From NCBI RefSeq assembly GCF_003573695.1, contig NC_039359.1, positions 134,131,939-134,195,938 of the forward strand: a stretch of DNA of 64,000 nt, in the 5' to 3' direction. The notes beneath the pieces are model-generated. The model saw only the letters and a program-made list of their open reading frames with translations, ran no database searches and was not told the origin of the DNA. The stretch is from Papaver somniferum. Its lineage: Eukaryota; Streptophyta; Magnoliopsida; Ranunculales; Papaveraceae. Below are positions 11,869 through 22,329 of this stretch, one piece after another (position 1 is the first letter of the stretch; every line of letters starts with the position of its first letter). The position numbers and the translations under genes are program-made.

Positions 11869-12049
11869 CTTCCCCTTTTTACCTACTCCGGTTGGATGAA
11901 AAAGTTCAATAAAAGTACGGATCTCAAAGTCCATCTTAACCCCTAAAAGACGACACTAATCAAACTCTTTTTAAACAATTAAACAACTTCAACAAATTAT
12001 TGTCGGGTTAATTTTCTCAAACGTAAGATAAATAATACTCCACTGGCGA

Positions 12050-12513
12050 ATTACCACAATAGCGATTCTTTCAAATCTCCATGGTGTTTCTTGACTTGCT
12101 ATTCTCGATTCATCAAGAACATCTATGATTCTGTTCGGATTCGCTTTGGATTCATCTTCAACAAGAGGGATTTAGGGCATCCGGATTCGTTTGTATCTAC
12201 AAGATTTTGGGAAAATTACTCCATTTTAATTGGAGCATCTCTTATTGAAGAAGATAATTATTTCAAATGGTCGGAGTTGATCCCGGTTCACACCATCATT
12301 CGTCAATACTACTAGTACAAAAATTGGATGTCTTTGCGGTGCATGACTCTTTCTCTTCGCGATGTATTTGCAATTGGTGTCATCATTTGTATTTGGGTTT
12401 TGATTATCTTGTATTTTTGGTGTTTTTGATAATCTTGTAAGCAATCATGTAATCACTATTTTGGTTTGAATGAATCGAAATATGATTTCCAAAAAAAATA
12501 AAAAATAAAAAAT
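12050..12513 (+). mobile_element. Retroposed 3' tail with A-rich end
   Basis: This block interrupts unit B between matches to ...TTTTCTCAAACGTAAG and TTGTTTTTCAAACGAATGAC. It ends in an A-rich tail (AAAAAAAATAAAAAATAAAAAA, 12490-12512), which suggests a LINE 3' end or a processed transcript. A 74-codon frame (12091-12315) ends inside it; the product is not recognised. I did not find a clear target duplication. Confidence 0.4.
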
Positions 12514-12644
12514 TGTTTTTCAAACGAATGACAGTGTCGGCGCTTTGTGCATCGTTTTATTATCGCTTCCAAGTACGGGTTTGAGGACATTCTAGAATGC
12601 GTATTAATTTGTACGGTCAATTTGAGTCCCACCATTGCCTATAA

Positions 12645-12985
12645 AAAAAACGGAAAATGGGTCATTTGGCCAAATATTTTTAAAACATGGTTCTAATGGA
12701 CGGGTATAAATTAGTATGGGTGAAATGGACACCAAAAAATAACAAGAATGAAACTGGATTCATCCTGACATAAACTTAAAAAAGAGCGAGGATGAAACTG
12801 GATGCATCCTGATGTAAATTAAAAATAAGAAAAAGTATTTGAAAATGATAGAATAAAACTGTTTACATCCCGGCTATTTTTACATTTTCGTCAATTTAAA
12901 CAGTATCAAATTTTACATGTCTTTTTCACCCAAAAATTGTTGATTTTAATCTTTTTAACTAATTTTGTGAAGAAAAAAAAAGAGT
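12645..12985. repeat. AT-rich insertion in unit B
   Basis: Relative to units A and C about 340 bp are inserted here, starting near GGGTCATTTGGCCAAATA. They contain two copies of a GATGAAACTGGAT(T/G)CATCCTGA phrase (about 12748 and 12791). GGGTGAAATGG near the left end and TTTTTCACCC near the right end are partly inverted. Probably a small non-autonomous transposon of unknown class. Confidence 0.4.
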
Positions 12986-13564
12986 GTACCGAAAAGTAAG
13001 ACCTTTAAATAGATTTGCACTTTCACCCACGGCAATTGTTGTTTCTCCTTTCTTTCATAGCATGGATTTTTTTTTTAAATGTGTCCTCGATAAAGCAGGT
13101 ACCAACTTACTCCCCCTTTTTATCTTCTCCGGTAGGATAAAAAAATTCGATAATCTCCAAGTACGCATCTCAAAGTCCATCATAAGTCACCCCCATAAAA
13201 CAACACTAATCAAATTAACTCTTTCCAACACAGTAAAACAAATTACTGTCAAAGACTCAAAGTTAATTTTCTCAAGCGTAACCTACGTAAGTTCAATAAC
13301 CGAATGACATTGTCGGCTCGACACTTTTCTACATCGTTTTGTCTCTTTCAAGTACGTACGGGGTTTGCGTACATTCTAAAATCCGTATTAATTTGTAGGT
13401 AGTATAGTAGTACGATGGATTTGAGTCCCACCTGAGTTTACCAAAAAGGATGATCTTTAAGTAGAAATCGTAATTTTAACCCACAGCCATTTTCCTCTTT
13501 TATTGCTTGACTTTTTTTTTCCTACTAATTTTATTTTTCAAGTATTCTGGTTTTGTAATCTTGG

Positions 13565-13823
13565 TGATAAACATGAGCATAGAGATTCTAATGTAGTTGT
13601 GAGAATAATTCTCTGTTCTTCATTGATAGGCAAAAGCCTGATTTATAAATGTTTACACAACTAGATAAGACAAATAAAAGATACACCTAACAACTAGATA
13701 AGACAAATAAAAGATACACCTAACAATATCTAAGATATATACAGAAAGAATATATATGCAGTTACAACCAAATAACAAACACAATAATGTCAAGATATAT
13801 CATATCTTGACCATATCTTAACA
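13565..13823 (-). repeat. Copia 3' LTR (259 bp)
   Basis: On the minus strand it starts TGTTAAGATATGG and ends ATGTTTATCA. It includes two tandem 33-bp units (AACTAGATAAGACAAATAAA...), shared with the other LTR. The polypurine tract adjoins it at 13824. Confidence 0.95.
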
Positions 13824-13837
13824 CCCCCCATCAGACT
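13824..13837 (-). promoter_or_regulatory. Copia polypurine tract
   Basis: The minus strand reads GTCTGATGGGGGG immediately before the 3' LTR start TGTTAAG. This is the expected plus-strand primer. Confidence 0.8.
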
Positions 13838-14555
13838 CAAGGTGGTGGAGTACACATCTTGAGTCTGGAAATTAAGAATCGAAGACGAGCTGCAGAGTGA
13901 GTCTTGGTGAAAAGATCAGCCACTTGAAATTCTGATTTAACATGTGGAAGAGTGATTGTACCTTTCTTGAAACGATGACGAGTAAAATGACAATCTATCT
14001 CTATATGTTTTGTACGCTCATGAAAGACATCATTGTGTGTAATTTGAATAGCAGCCTTGTTATCACAATACAGTGGTGTAGGAGCAGAAATTAGAACTCC
14101 CATATCACGAAGTAGCCACCGTAACCAAATGAGTTCAGATGTGGTGTGAGCAAGTGCTCTATACTCTGCTTCAGCACTTGAACGAGAAACCACACTTTGT
14201 TTCTTACTTCTCCATGAAATCAACGAGTCTCCCAAGAACACACAATAGCCTGTAATAGATTTTCTATCCGTAATATCCCCAGCCCAATCGGAATCTGAGT
14301 AAGCTTGAAGAGTGAGATCAGACTTTGATGAGAAACACAGACCTTGATGAAGAGACCCCTTGATATATCTTAGAATTCTGAGAACAGCTGCATAATGAGT
14401 AGATCTTGGAGCAGACATAAACTGACTGACTATGTGAACTGCATGACTTATGTCTGGTCTCGTAATGGTCAAGTAATTTAGACTCCCTACTAGTTGACGA
14501 TACAGTGTTGGATTAGACAATAGAGTCCCATCTGTAGGACTATTTTACATTCAAT
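13837..14555 (-). pseudogene. Copia RNase H domain
   Basis: The C-terminal part of the polyprotein degrades the RNA strand during reverse transcription. Visible landmarks are G-S-L-N-Y-L-T-I-T-R-P-D-I after the RT connection, A-Y-S-D-S-D-W-A-G-D (first catalytic Asp), S-S-A-E-A-E-Y-R-A-L (catalytic Glu), Y-C-D-N-K-A-A (third Asp), H-E-R-T-K-H-I-E-I-D and the closing A-D-L-F-T-K-T. The domain itself is open for 227 codons and ends 14 bases from the LTR. It is separated from RT by a frameshift and stops around 14520-14600. Confidence 0.9.
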
Positions 14556-15330
14556 TCAAGAGGTGTGTCAGTTACCTTATTGTCAGATAGCCCTGCACGC
14601 TATAGAATCTCAGATGCATATTTGACTTGTGATATGAAATAACCAGTGGGTGACATGCCAACTTCAATGCCAAGAAAGTAACTTAAAGATCCAAGATCTT
14701 TCATCTTAAAACAATCACTGAGATATGATTTGAGTTCAGTAATACCTTGTAGATCACTGCCAGTAATAACCATGTCGTCAACATACAAGAGAAGAATGAC
14801 AATTCCTTTTTCTGACGATCTGACAAACATAGCTGAATCACAGAAGCTTTGTGTAAAGCCATACTGGAGAATTGCATTGCTAAACTTCTCAAACCAAGCA
14901 CGAGGTGCTTGTTTGAGTCCATATAATGCCCGTCGAAGCTTACATACTTGATTAGGTTCATGAGGCAAACCAGGAGGAGGTTGCATGTAAACCTCTTCTT
15001 GTAACTCACCATGAAGAAACGCGTTTTTCACGTCCATTTGATGAAGCCCCCATTGTCGTGCTGCACAACAACAAGTAATGTACGAACTGTAACCATTCTG
15101 GCCACTGGTGCAAATGTTTCTTCATAGTCAACACCATACTCTTGTGTATAACCTTTTGCAACAACTCGTGATTTACATCGTTCAAACTCACCATCTGACT
15201 TGGTCTTAACTTTATAGACCCATCTGCTTCCAACAACTGATTTTCCAGGAGGAAGGTCCACCATTTCCCATGTGCCTGCCTCTGCATGTGCTTCCAATTC
15301 ATCATCCATTGAATCTTCCATTCTGGAATG
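14556..15330 (-). pseudogene. Copia reverse transcriptase domain
   Basis: Copies element RNA into DNA. It opens with W-E-M-V-D-L-P and S-R-W-V-Y-K-V-K (about 15190-15270), then Y-T-Q-E-Y-G-V-D-Y-E-E-T-F-A-P-V-A-R. A frame change near 15040 leads into M-D-V-K-N-A-F-L-H-G-E-L (catalytic Asp), L-Y-G-L-K-Q-A-P-R-A-W, the Y-V-D-D active site (about 14774-14788) and D-L-G-S-L-S-Y-F-L-G-I-E. A stop follows S-E-I-L near 14600. All catalytic residues are present; only the frame is damaged. Confidence 0.92.
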
Positions 15331-15548
15331 GCTGCAGCTTCTCTGTATGTTTTTGGTTCATAAAATGACAAAATAGAAGACAAGGAACAGTGATAGTCTG
15401 CATACTTAGCTGGTGGTCTTCGATTGCGAGGTGGCAAAGAATTTTTTCAGAATCAGGATCTCGTTCCTGAGTTGCACTGTTAGGTTGAGTCGTAGAGTGG
15501 TCTTGGTCATCCGTATTTGGTGGATCAACAACTAGAGGAGATGGACTT

Positions 15549-16550
15549 TCAGGAGTAGATATGAAAAGTGCTAGGATTGGATTCACTAGGAAATGGATCA
15601 GAATAAGTGAAAGACTCAAAAGATGATGATTTGCTGCTTGGAAGTGACCAGAATGGAACTTTCTCCCAGAATGTGACATGACGAGAGACACGAAGCTTTC
15701 TATTAACTGGATCATAACAACGGTACCCTTTTTGTTCAATACCATAACCAAGGAAGACACACAAGACATTCTTTTGACCAAGTTTATGACGTTCACGTTC
15801 TGGAAGGAGTACAAAACAAGTTGAACCAAAGACTCGAAGCTCAGAATAGTTTGGTTTCTTACCATAGAGACGCTCATAAGGTGACATTCCTCCTATGACA
15901 GTTGTTGGGACTCTATTGATGGTGTAGACTGCAGTAAGGACTGATTCTCCCCAGAAATTTGAAGGAACTGAGCCAGAAATTAACTGAGTTCTAGCTGTCT
16001 CTATAATATGACGGTGTTTACGTTCTGCAACTCCATTTTGTTCTGGAGTTTCAGTACATGACAGTTGAAGAATGGTGCCTTGGGTTTTAAGAAATTCTTT
16101 GAATGGATTGGAAATATATTCCCCTCCTTGATCAGCACGAAAAACTTTGATCACTTTACCAAACTGAGTTTTTATCATGGTTGAGAAATCAACATATAAC
16201 TTAAGAAAATCTGCTCTAGAGCTGAATAGATATACCCATGTATAACGCGAATAATCATCAATAAAACTGACATAATACAAAGCACCTCCCTTTGACATAA
16301 TTGGAGATTTACCCCAGACATCAGAATGTATAAGAGCAAAAGGTTCAGTTGAGACAGAAGTGCTAAGATTAAAAGAAAGAGCTGGTTGTTTTGCCAGTTT
16401 ACAAGAGATGCAATTTGGTTCTTTATCTAACCGAGTATCTCCTAGTAAACCCTTATTGATCATATATGAAAGACGAGAAAAGGAAACATGACCTAACCTA
16501 GAATGCCAAGACATGAAGGGAGATATTGACAAGGTGCAGTGGGAGTAGCA
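15549..16550 (-). pseudogene. Copia integrase domain
   Basis: Inserts the DNA copy into the genome. The N-terminal zinc-binding part shows W-H-S-R-L-G-H and C-I-S-C-K-L-A-K (about 16390-16515). The DDE core shows H-S-D-V-W-G (first Asp, ~16320), F-R-A-D-Q-G-G-E-Y (second Asp, ~16120) and P-E-Q-N-G-V-A-E-R-K-H (Glu, ~16030). The C-terminal part has Y-G-K-K-P-N and V-F-L-G-Y. This section is one uninterrupted frame. It loses frame near 15550 before RT. Confidence 0.93.
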
Positions 16551-17160
16551 GCTACGACATGATTTTAGATTCCGCTGAGAGAGCAAGAGATTGAAGGAGA
16601 TACAACCGACCAACTCTACGGCCTATCCCAACTAGCTTCCCGGTTTTGAGATCTGTAGCACAACCAAAAGGAAAACAATATGTGTTATAACCTTGATCAC
16701 ACAGTTGACCAACTGAAATAAGATTCATTGTAATATTTGGAACAAGAAGCACATCTGGTACATAGAAGTTATTTGAATTGTTGACCAAGCCTATATGACT
16801 TGCAGTTACTGTTGATCCATCAGCAGTATGAATCTTAGGGGTGATGACAGGATGAAGACTTTCAAAAAACTTTTGATTAAAAGTCATATGGTTTGATGCT
16901 CCTGAGTCGAGAAACCATTCTGTTGAATAAATACCTGAGGAGATAGAGAAGGCAGATGCAGCTGTAGGGTTGTTACCAATTGAGAGTGCTTGTTTAATCA
17001 TCTCTTGAATATCAGCAAGGTTTGGTGTGAACCACCACCAGGTACAACTAATGCAGATGAGGTTGTCGATGTTGCATATGGATCTGTTGCAGATGAAACT
17101 GGAGCTCGTAAATCTGGTAGGTGTATTGAATTTGTTTCCTCCATTAGCATTGATCCTTCT
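16551..17160 (-). pseudogene. Copia aspartic protease domain
   Basis: Processes the polyprotein. The active-site motif W-F-L-D-S-G-A-S-N-H-M (about 16884-16920) is intact, followed by T-A-D-G-S and N-L-I-S-V-G-Q-L-C. It is in frame with the second zinc knuckle upstream and runs into the integrase region through a frame change near 16560-16610. Confidence 0.88.
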
Positions 17161-18065
17161 CATGTTTCTTGAGGTTGGTGAGGTGCAGAATCTAGATGAG
17201 TGACCAAATTCCTTACAATACCCACACTGTGTTGTGGGTGTGTCAGGTATTGTGGCAGCAGGTGATGTATTGGCCGATGGGAGATTGCAGTTCCTTGCCA
17301 AGTGTCCAAAGGTCTTGCAGTTATGACATGTACTTGAGACATATCACGTTGCACTTGAGCATTTGAGTTTCTTGGAAAATTGTTAGGGTGGATCGTGAGG
17401 GCACACAAATACTCCTGATATCTCCGTGTGATTTTTTCCTTGTTCTTCTGTAATAAGTTCAGACAAAGCAACTTCCACCGTGGGAAGAGGTGAACGATGA
17501 AGGACTGATGCCCTAACAGACTCAAACTCATCACGCAAAGCCATTAGAAACTGAACTAAACGTGTTTCCTCTCTATACTTCTGCCACAATTCCAAATCTA
17601 CGGTCCATTTTGGTTCATGAGTGCTAATGATTCCAGATTAAAGACATCTCAGAATGAAAACAGAATAGACTGATCATGCGATTGTTTCATAGATCTAATA
17701 TCTTGTTCGAGTTTATACCCCTGAGCAAAGTTGATTTGGGTGTACCTTTTCGAAAGAAAATCCCATGAATCTTTGGCTACCTCAAAACTTGTGAGTTGCA
17801 TGCTTATGGAAGGAATGACTGTGTTTTCGATCCAAGTGAGAATCCAGTGATTGTTAATCTCCCATTCTTCTTTTGGATCCTTTTTCTGTGTTTCATTTTC
17901 TTTCCCTTTTTCAATAGAACTGCTTGTTGTAGGTTTCTTTTCTATACCATCGACATACTTCCACATACTCTTTCCTTTAAGAAAACTCCTCATGAGGAAT
18001 GACTAGTGATTGTAATTGGTTCCATCAAAACGGACAGTGATAGGTTGAGAATCTTCTCTTGACAT
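17161..18065 (-). pseudogene. Copia gag
   Basis: Nucleocapsid/capsid protein. The likely start is the ATG at 18065-18063 (M-S-R-E-D-S-Q). The typical N-terminus V-R-F-D-G-T-N-Y continues with a TAG stop at the place where relatives have Trp, then the S-F-L-x-R-S-F-L-K-G-K and W-K-Y-V-D-G segments. Two CCHC zinc knuckles lie at about 17288-17329 (C-H-N-C-x4-H-x4-C) and 17184-17225 (C-G-Y-C-x4-H-x4-C). Frameshifts occur near 17640 and 17380-17300. Confidence 0.85.
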
Positions 18066-18140
18066 GATTACTATGTTTTCTCTGGGTTGTATTTTCTATG
18101 GATTGTATTGCAGCGGAAACTGGTTCTCAGATCTTTCCTA

Positions 18141-18152
18141 GCTCTGATGCCA
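18141..18152 (-). promoter_or_regulatory. Copia primer-binding site (Met-i tRNA)
   Basis: The minus strand reads TGGCATCAGAGC directly after the 5' LTR end. It matches, with one change, the TGGTATCAGAGC complementary to the 3' end of plant initiator Met tRNA. Confidence 0.9.
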
Positions 18153-18412
18153 TGATAAACATGAGCATAGAGATTCTAATGTAGTTGTGAGAATAATTCT
18201 CTGTATCTTCATTGATAGGCAAAAGCCTGATTTATACATGTTTACACATCTAGATAAGAAAAATAAAAGATACACCTAACAACTAGATAAGGCAAATAAA
18301 AGATACACCTAACAATATCTAGGATATATACAGAAAGAATATATATGCAGTTACAACCAAATAACAAACACAATAATGTCAAGATATATCATATCTTGAC
18401 CATATCTTAACA
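18153..18412 (-). repeat. Copia 5' LTR (260 bp)
   Basis: About 98% identical to the 3' LTR by direct comparison (five substitutions, one indel). It bears the same pair of 33-bp tandem units and is flanked on its outer side by the target duplication CTTGG. Confidence 0.95.
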
Positions 18413-18759
18413 CTTGGTACTACCATTAAAAAAAAAATAAAAATCAGGCGACTCATTTTATTTTAATTTTTTGGAGTGTGCCATTCATTTTATTTGTTTG
18501 AATTAATGAAAATCCTTCTAACCTATTCATTTTCCGTGAAAATGATTTGCAGTCCTTATCCTTGTAGTAAAAGGGAAGACAACTGACAAAGAAAGAAAAA
18601 TGAAACTGTTTGTACCATGAGTAAAATTGCAACATATTGGGCCAGAATGATGCCTATGACACTGTTCAACTATCATCCAAGCCCGCTAACCAGTCAACCG
18701 AAGCAGCCCACCAGCCTTCCCAGTATTACGTAAATTCAATGACCGGTCAACGATCAAAG

Positions 18760-18885
18760 TCAACGCCGGCCAATGGTCAAAGTCAACGCCCGACCAATGG
18801 TCAAAGTCAACGCCCGACCAATGGTCAAAGTCAATGTCCGGTCAACGATCAAAGTCAACCGTTGGTCAACTGTCAAAGTCAGGTC
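18760..18885 (+). repeat. 24-bp minisatellite (GGTCAAAGTCAACGCC)
   Basis: Units of about 24 bp such as AATGGTCAAAGTCAACGCCC, repeated five to six times with drift. Translated, they give an eight-residue N-G-Q-S-Q-R-P-T repeat. The copy at 45360-45480 has fewer, more diverged units. Confidence 0.85.
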
Positions 18886-19115
18886 ACACGTAGCACCTCT
18901 AGCCAATTTTCAGTCATATTGCCAGCAATGTTGCTAACCAATTTCCATCCAAGTACTCTGCCGTAGTGCCAACCAGTTTTAGCAATGCTGCCAGATGTGC
19001 TGCTAACCAGTTTCCAGCCATATTGCCAGATGCGTTGTCAGCCAGTCTCCATCCATGCTGCCAGCCCATTATGCCTGTCAACCATCAATCCATCTGCCAG
19101 CATGCGAATTAATTC

Positions 19116-19289
19116 AGGAGGCATGCAAAGACAGTTTCATGCAGAATTAAACAGGGAGGCATGAATGAGCAGTTTCATGCAGAATTAAACAAGGAGGCAT
19201 GAATGAGCAGTTTCACGCCGAATTTAACATGGAGGCATGAATGAGCAGTTTCATGCAGAATTAAATAAGGAGGCATGAATGAGCAGTTA
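19116..19289 (+). repeat. 38-bp tandem repeat in X LTR
   Basis: About four and a half units of GGAGGCATGAATGAGCAGTT followed by TCATGCAGAATTAAACAA, lying just upstream of the TATA-like box, where enhancer repeats are often found in LTRs. Confidence 0.85.
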
Positions 19290-19328
19290 ATACCATTTAA
19301 GTTTATATTGAAATTATGTATTCAAATG

Positions 19329-19335
19329 TATAAAG
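19329..19335 (+). promoter_or_regulatory. TATA-like box of X LTR
   Basis: TATAAAG downstream of the 38-bp repeats and ~70 bp upstream of AATAAA; a plausible LTR promoter. Confidence 0.4.
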
Positions 19336-19573
19336 AGGGAGGTCCCGAGGGAGGAAAAGGGGAGCTAAGACAGAAAAAATAGACTGTAATTCAAATATCA
19401 ATAAAACATCACTCCCCAAGGGGATTCGTCCGTGGACGTAGGCAAACCATGCCGAACCACGTTAAATCCGTGTGTCTGTCATTCCTGATTATTTCTTGTT
19501 ATTAGCTCTGTTTTCATATACATCATCAAAATCATCGTGTTTAGTGCCCAAAAATATTTCTGGGTGCAAACGT

Positions 19574-19590
19574 TGGCGCCGAGACTAAGG
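19574..19590 (+). promoter_or_regulatory. Primer-binding-like site of element X
   Basis: TGGCGCCGAGACTAAGG begins five bases after the LTR end. TGGCGCC-type starts are usual in plant gypsy elements, but the downstream bases do not match the Asp-tRNA site seen at 55398. Confidence 0.5.
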
Positions 19591-19684
19591 GGACTACGAG
19601 AAAAATGATCGTGTTTTCCCGTTGAGAAAAGTAGTATAGAAAGCTTCAAAATCGTGTTCGTGAGAAAGCAGTTTGAACGCTGTC

Positions 19685-20180
19685 AAAAAATTACCACTGC
19701 AATCCAGCTGATCGAAACTGCTGCAGTCCATCTATGGTCGCAATTGCTGCAGTCCAGCTGATAGCAGCTGCTGCAGACCATATAATCGCAGATACTGCAG
19801 TCCATTTGATCGCAACTGCTGCAATCCAGATTCACAGTTTGGGATCTGCTAAAACTATTATATTCGGAAACCACTAAAAATGCATCACTATTAAGACCGA
19901 TGAAACCACCCCTAGGACGTTCGGTCCACGGTAATAGATGGCGTAAAAACATCATCAAAATTGTTGCAGGATGTTCGGTCCGCAACATGATAGGGTCGAA
20001 AGTTCGTTGCAACTTCCACCAAGGATCATCAAGGTTGCTATTAAAACATACACAAATAAAAAACTCTTGAAAAACATCCAGAAACTTCCAGTTTGGATGC
20101 CTTCGACAATTACTGTTGCAGTCCAGTTGACCGTAATTGCTGCAGTCCAATTTTGATCGCATCTGCTGCAGTTCAAGGTA
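19685..20180 (+). repeat. CTGCAG-rich repeats, ~27-bp units
   Basis: Units like GATCGCAACTGCTGCAGTCC occur about five times at 19690-19830 and three times at 20105-20175. A longer GGATGTTCGGTCCGCAACATGAT phrase is also duplicated (about 19970 and 20247). The 172-codon minus-strand frame across this array is repeat-derived. Confidence 0.75.
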
Positions 20181-20559
20181 TGCAGAAACTATCACCTTCA
20201 CAAGACACGAGGATTAGAATGCCACAAGGATCGTTAAAATTGTTGATTGGATGTTCGATCCGCAACATGATCAAGTCCAAAGTTCGGAAAAATTGCTTCC
20301 CAAATAACGCAATATTTACATGTTCGAGTTTGTAGTATGTCAAAATCACTACTGACATGATCGCAAGGATGTCAAGTAATCTACATCTTTAGGCGCTTAA
20401 AAATCCTAGAGAAGACTTCCAGAAAAGCATCTCAAAAAGTTCCAGAAAATACCACAAATGTGAAGCAAAACATTGGCGGAAAAGTCCATGGGAAACGGCC
20501 ACAAAGCCCGATGAACCGTTGCTAAAATTTCAAGGAGAATATTGTTGCAGACGAGAAAA

Positions 20560-20825
20560 GATAACAGTTCAGAAAACTGTTGCAAAATGTTCGAAGAAAA
20601 GATCACAGTCGAAAACTGTTGCAAAATGTTCGAAGAAAAGACCACAGTCCCTGAAAAGTGTTGCGAAAAGCTTCAACAAGAATAAAAAGAACCAGCGGCA
20701 ACGACCGGCAACAAAGGCCGGCGGCAAAGGCCGGCGACAACAAAGGCTCGCGGCAAAGGTCGGCGGCAACGGCATGCGGCAACAAAGGCCGACGTCAACG
20801 GTCGGCGGCAAAATCCTGCGGCCAT
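20560..20825 (+). repeat. Two tandem repeat blocks in element X
   Basis: Two units of ~40 bp (AAAACTGTTGCAAAATGTTCG AAGAAAAG, 20573-20650) are followed by a GC-rich block of GGCAACAAAGGCCGGCGGC words (20692-20822). The second block stands out from its AT-rich surroundings. Open frames on both strands here are repeat artefacts. Confidence 0.75.
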
Positions 20826-22329
20826 GCCCGGCGACCAATCATGTTCACCCACTTCAGCACTTCCGTTCACCCACGTCAGAACTCGTTCACCCACTTTATA
20901 AGTGATCTTGTGCTTCGCGACATAGCTTACTTCAGTAGCCCTCGGATTCGTACGCCTCACTCTGTTGCACTTTAGGATATTTCTGCCCCACTTCATGGGC
21001 TTAGCTGATGTAGTTTTAATTGTTGTAAAGCGGTAAGAAAAGTATTGTAAACTCAGACTTGTAAAGGATGATTTTTAGATTCAAATAAAACTAGAAAACT
21101 CAAAGAAGGTTGTATCAAGATTTTAAAAGCACTAAGACTCGGGATTCCACCAATCTCCAATTTTTATGTGATTTAATCTAATCAATAATATTCATGCAAC
21201 TCTTTACGTTTAAAGTGATTCTAATATTTTTGCCTAGACAAGTAGATTCTCAAAAAAATAGTTGTAAATCGAAAGCATGGACCATCAAAAGACTTAACCT
21301 AAGCATGAACCATCAATGGAGAACACAACCACTTAATCAGAATCATATATTCGATTTCAGTTTAGTGCAAATAATCATAAAAGAATTGCAAAAATTAAGT
21401 TAAATAGAAATTACCACATAATAATTGGAAAAATAGCTTCCTATGTCGCCTCAGCAATGGGGTTTAGCTCCTCATATTATTCACGTGCTCAAAATAGGTG
21501 TTCATAGCTCAAAAGTGTGAAAAACAAGAGAAAACTAATAAAGCAGCGAGTTAGTAACAGATATAATTGTTACAGAACTCACTGTTAGAGAACCTAGGGT
21601 TACAGAGAAGTACTAACAGTTATAGCTGTTGCAAAATTGTTACATTTTGAAACAAAAGGTGACGGTTTGTTTCTGGTCTTCTTCTTCCTCACTCGACTGC
21701 GTTTTCTCTGCAGCTTTAGTTTCTCCTCTGCAACTCTATTCTATGGCTCTGTTCTACCCCAAAGTCTCGAAAGACCCTTTTGTGAACTCCCAGAAACCGT
21801 TTTATACCCAACGAGTGCGATAATAACTCGAGAATCTTTTTCTTTTCTTTCACAGAAAGTCTCGAACTTTCTTTTGAGTCACGGGAATATTTCCTTCTAT
21901 TCTCTCGCGTCTTCTCAGTTTCCTTCTATGCTCCAAATTTCCACTGAGAGAGCCAAATCATACTTAGTATGTATCCTTCAGTCCACGTACTTCCCAAAAC
22001 AGAGCCACACAATCCCGAAATATCTTATTCTCTGTTTCGGTTCGTTCTTCTTAACTCGTCATGAGTTGTCGATAAACCCTCCAAATATAGAATACAATCA
22101 GGGAATATATCTTCTCTTTCTTCTCCACGTAATTTCCAAGTTAAGAACAAAAGTGAATATACAAAACAACCTGGGTTACTGCCACACCTTGTTTGCCGAT
22201 AGTGAAAACTACAGGGAGACCCATTCTCCCAGACTTTTCCACAGTGAAACCCACACTCATAAAAACACAGGCGCGCACCCATTTTTTGGAAGAAAATTAT
22301 TCTCAAACCCATAATTTCTGAAATTCTGC

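Larger units (their letters stand above)
9885..13078. repeat. Repeat unit B (interrupted)
   Basis: Second copy of the unit seen at position 1: CACTATCACTG..., GATAAAGCAGGTACC (9975-9988), the block 11870-12020, CAAACGAATGACAGTGTCGG (about 12521) and TTTCACCCACGGCAATTG (about 13021). It is split by a LINE (10007-11868), a retroposed tail (about 12050-12513) and a ~340-bp AT-rich insertion (about 12645-12985). Unit C follows directly, so B and C are tandem. Confidence 0.6.
13565..18412 (-). mobile_element. Complete Ty1/copia retrotransposon, TSD CTTGG
   Basis: A 4848-bp element on the minus strand. It has two LTRs (13565-13823 and 18153-18412), both TG...CA; a 5-bp target duplication CTTGG (13560-13564 and 18413-18417); a primer site for initiator Met tRNA; a polypurine tract; and gag, protease, integrase, RT and RNase H in copia order. 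The LTRs differ by five substitutions and one 1-bp indel, about 2%, so insertion is recent relative to the other elements here. The single long gag-pol frame is broken by a few stops and shifts, so this copy is probably not autonomous, but it is structurally whole. Confidence 0.95.
13079..18606. repeat. Repeat unit C (split by copia element)
   Basis: Third copy of the unit: GATAAAGCAGGTACC at 13089, CATCTCAAAGTCCATCATAA at 13165, a CGAATGACATTGTCGGC phrase at 13301, and continuation after the copia element (18418-18606) that matches 510-540 and 1282-1400 of unit A. The copia insertion at 13565 splits the word TGTAATCTTGG|TACTACCATT. Confidence 0.6.
18607..19568 (+). repeat. Element X 5' LTR
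   Basis: Starts TGTTTGTACC and ends ...CTGGGTGCA. It has a TATA-like TATAAAG at 19329-19335, AATAAA near 19400 and the phrase CGTCCGTGGACGTAGGCAAAC typical of plant gypsy R/U5 regions. An open frame at 18637-18966 comes from an in-frame minisatellite and is not called a gene. The first ~450 bp recur at 45227-45680. Confidence 0.6.
18607..21005 (+). mobile_element. Non-coding LTR element X (5' part)
   Basis: A probable LTR (18607-19568) is followed by a TGGCGCCGAGAC primer-like site (19574) and an internal region consisting of minisatellites without recognisable gag or pol. It is cut at 21005 by the Athila-like 3' LTR, and the rest is not in the window. The LTR start TGTTTGTACCATGAG recurs at 45227, which fixes the left boundary. 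Probably a large non-autonomous (LARD-type) gypsy derivative. Confidence 0.6.

Noticed and set aside
19683..20201. 172-codon Cys-rich minus-strand frame
   Set aside because: Its Cys pattern comes from the CTGCAG tandem repeats; a frame without stops is expected from such units.
20519..20996. Overlapping frames on both strands in a GC-rich block
   Set aside because: They arise from GGCAACAAAGGCCGG repeats, which lack stops in several frames.
21637..22314. 225-codon plus-strand open frame
   Set aside because: It is antisense within the Athila-like LTR, has no domain, and the aligned part of the solo LTR does not preserve it.
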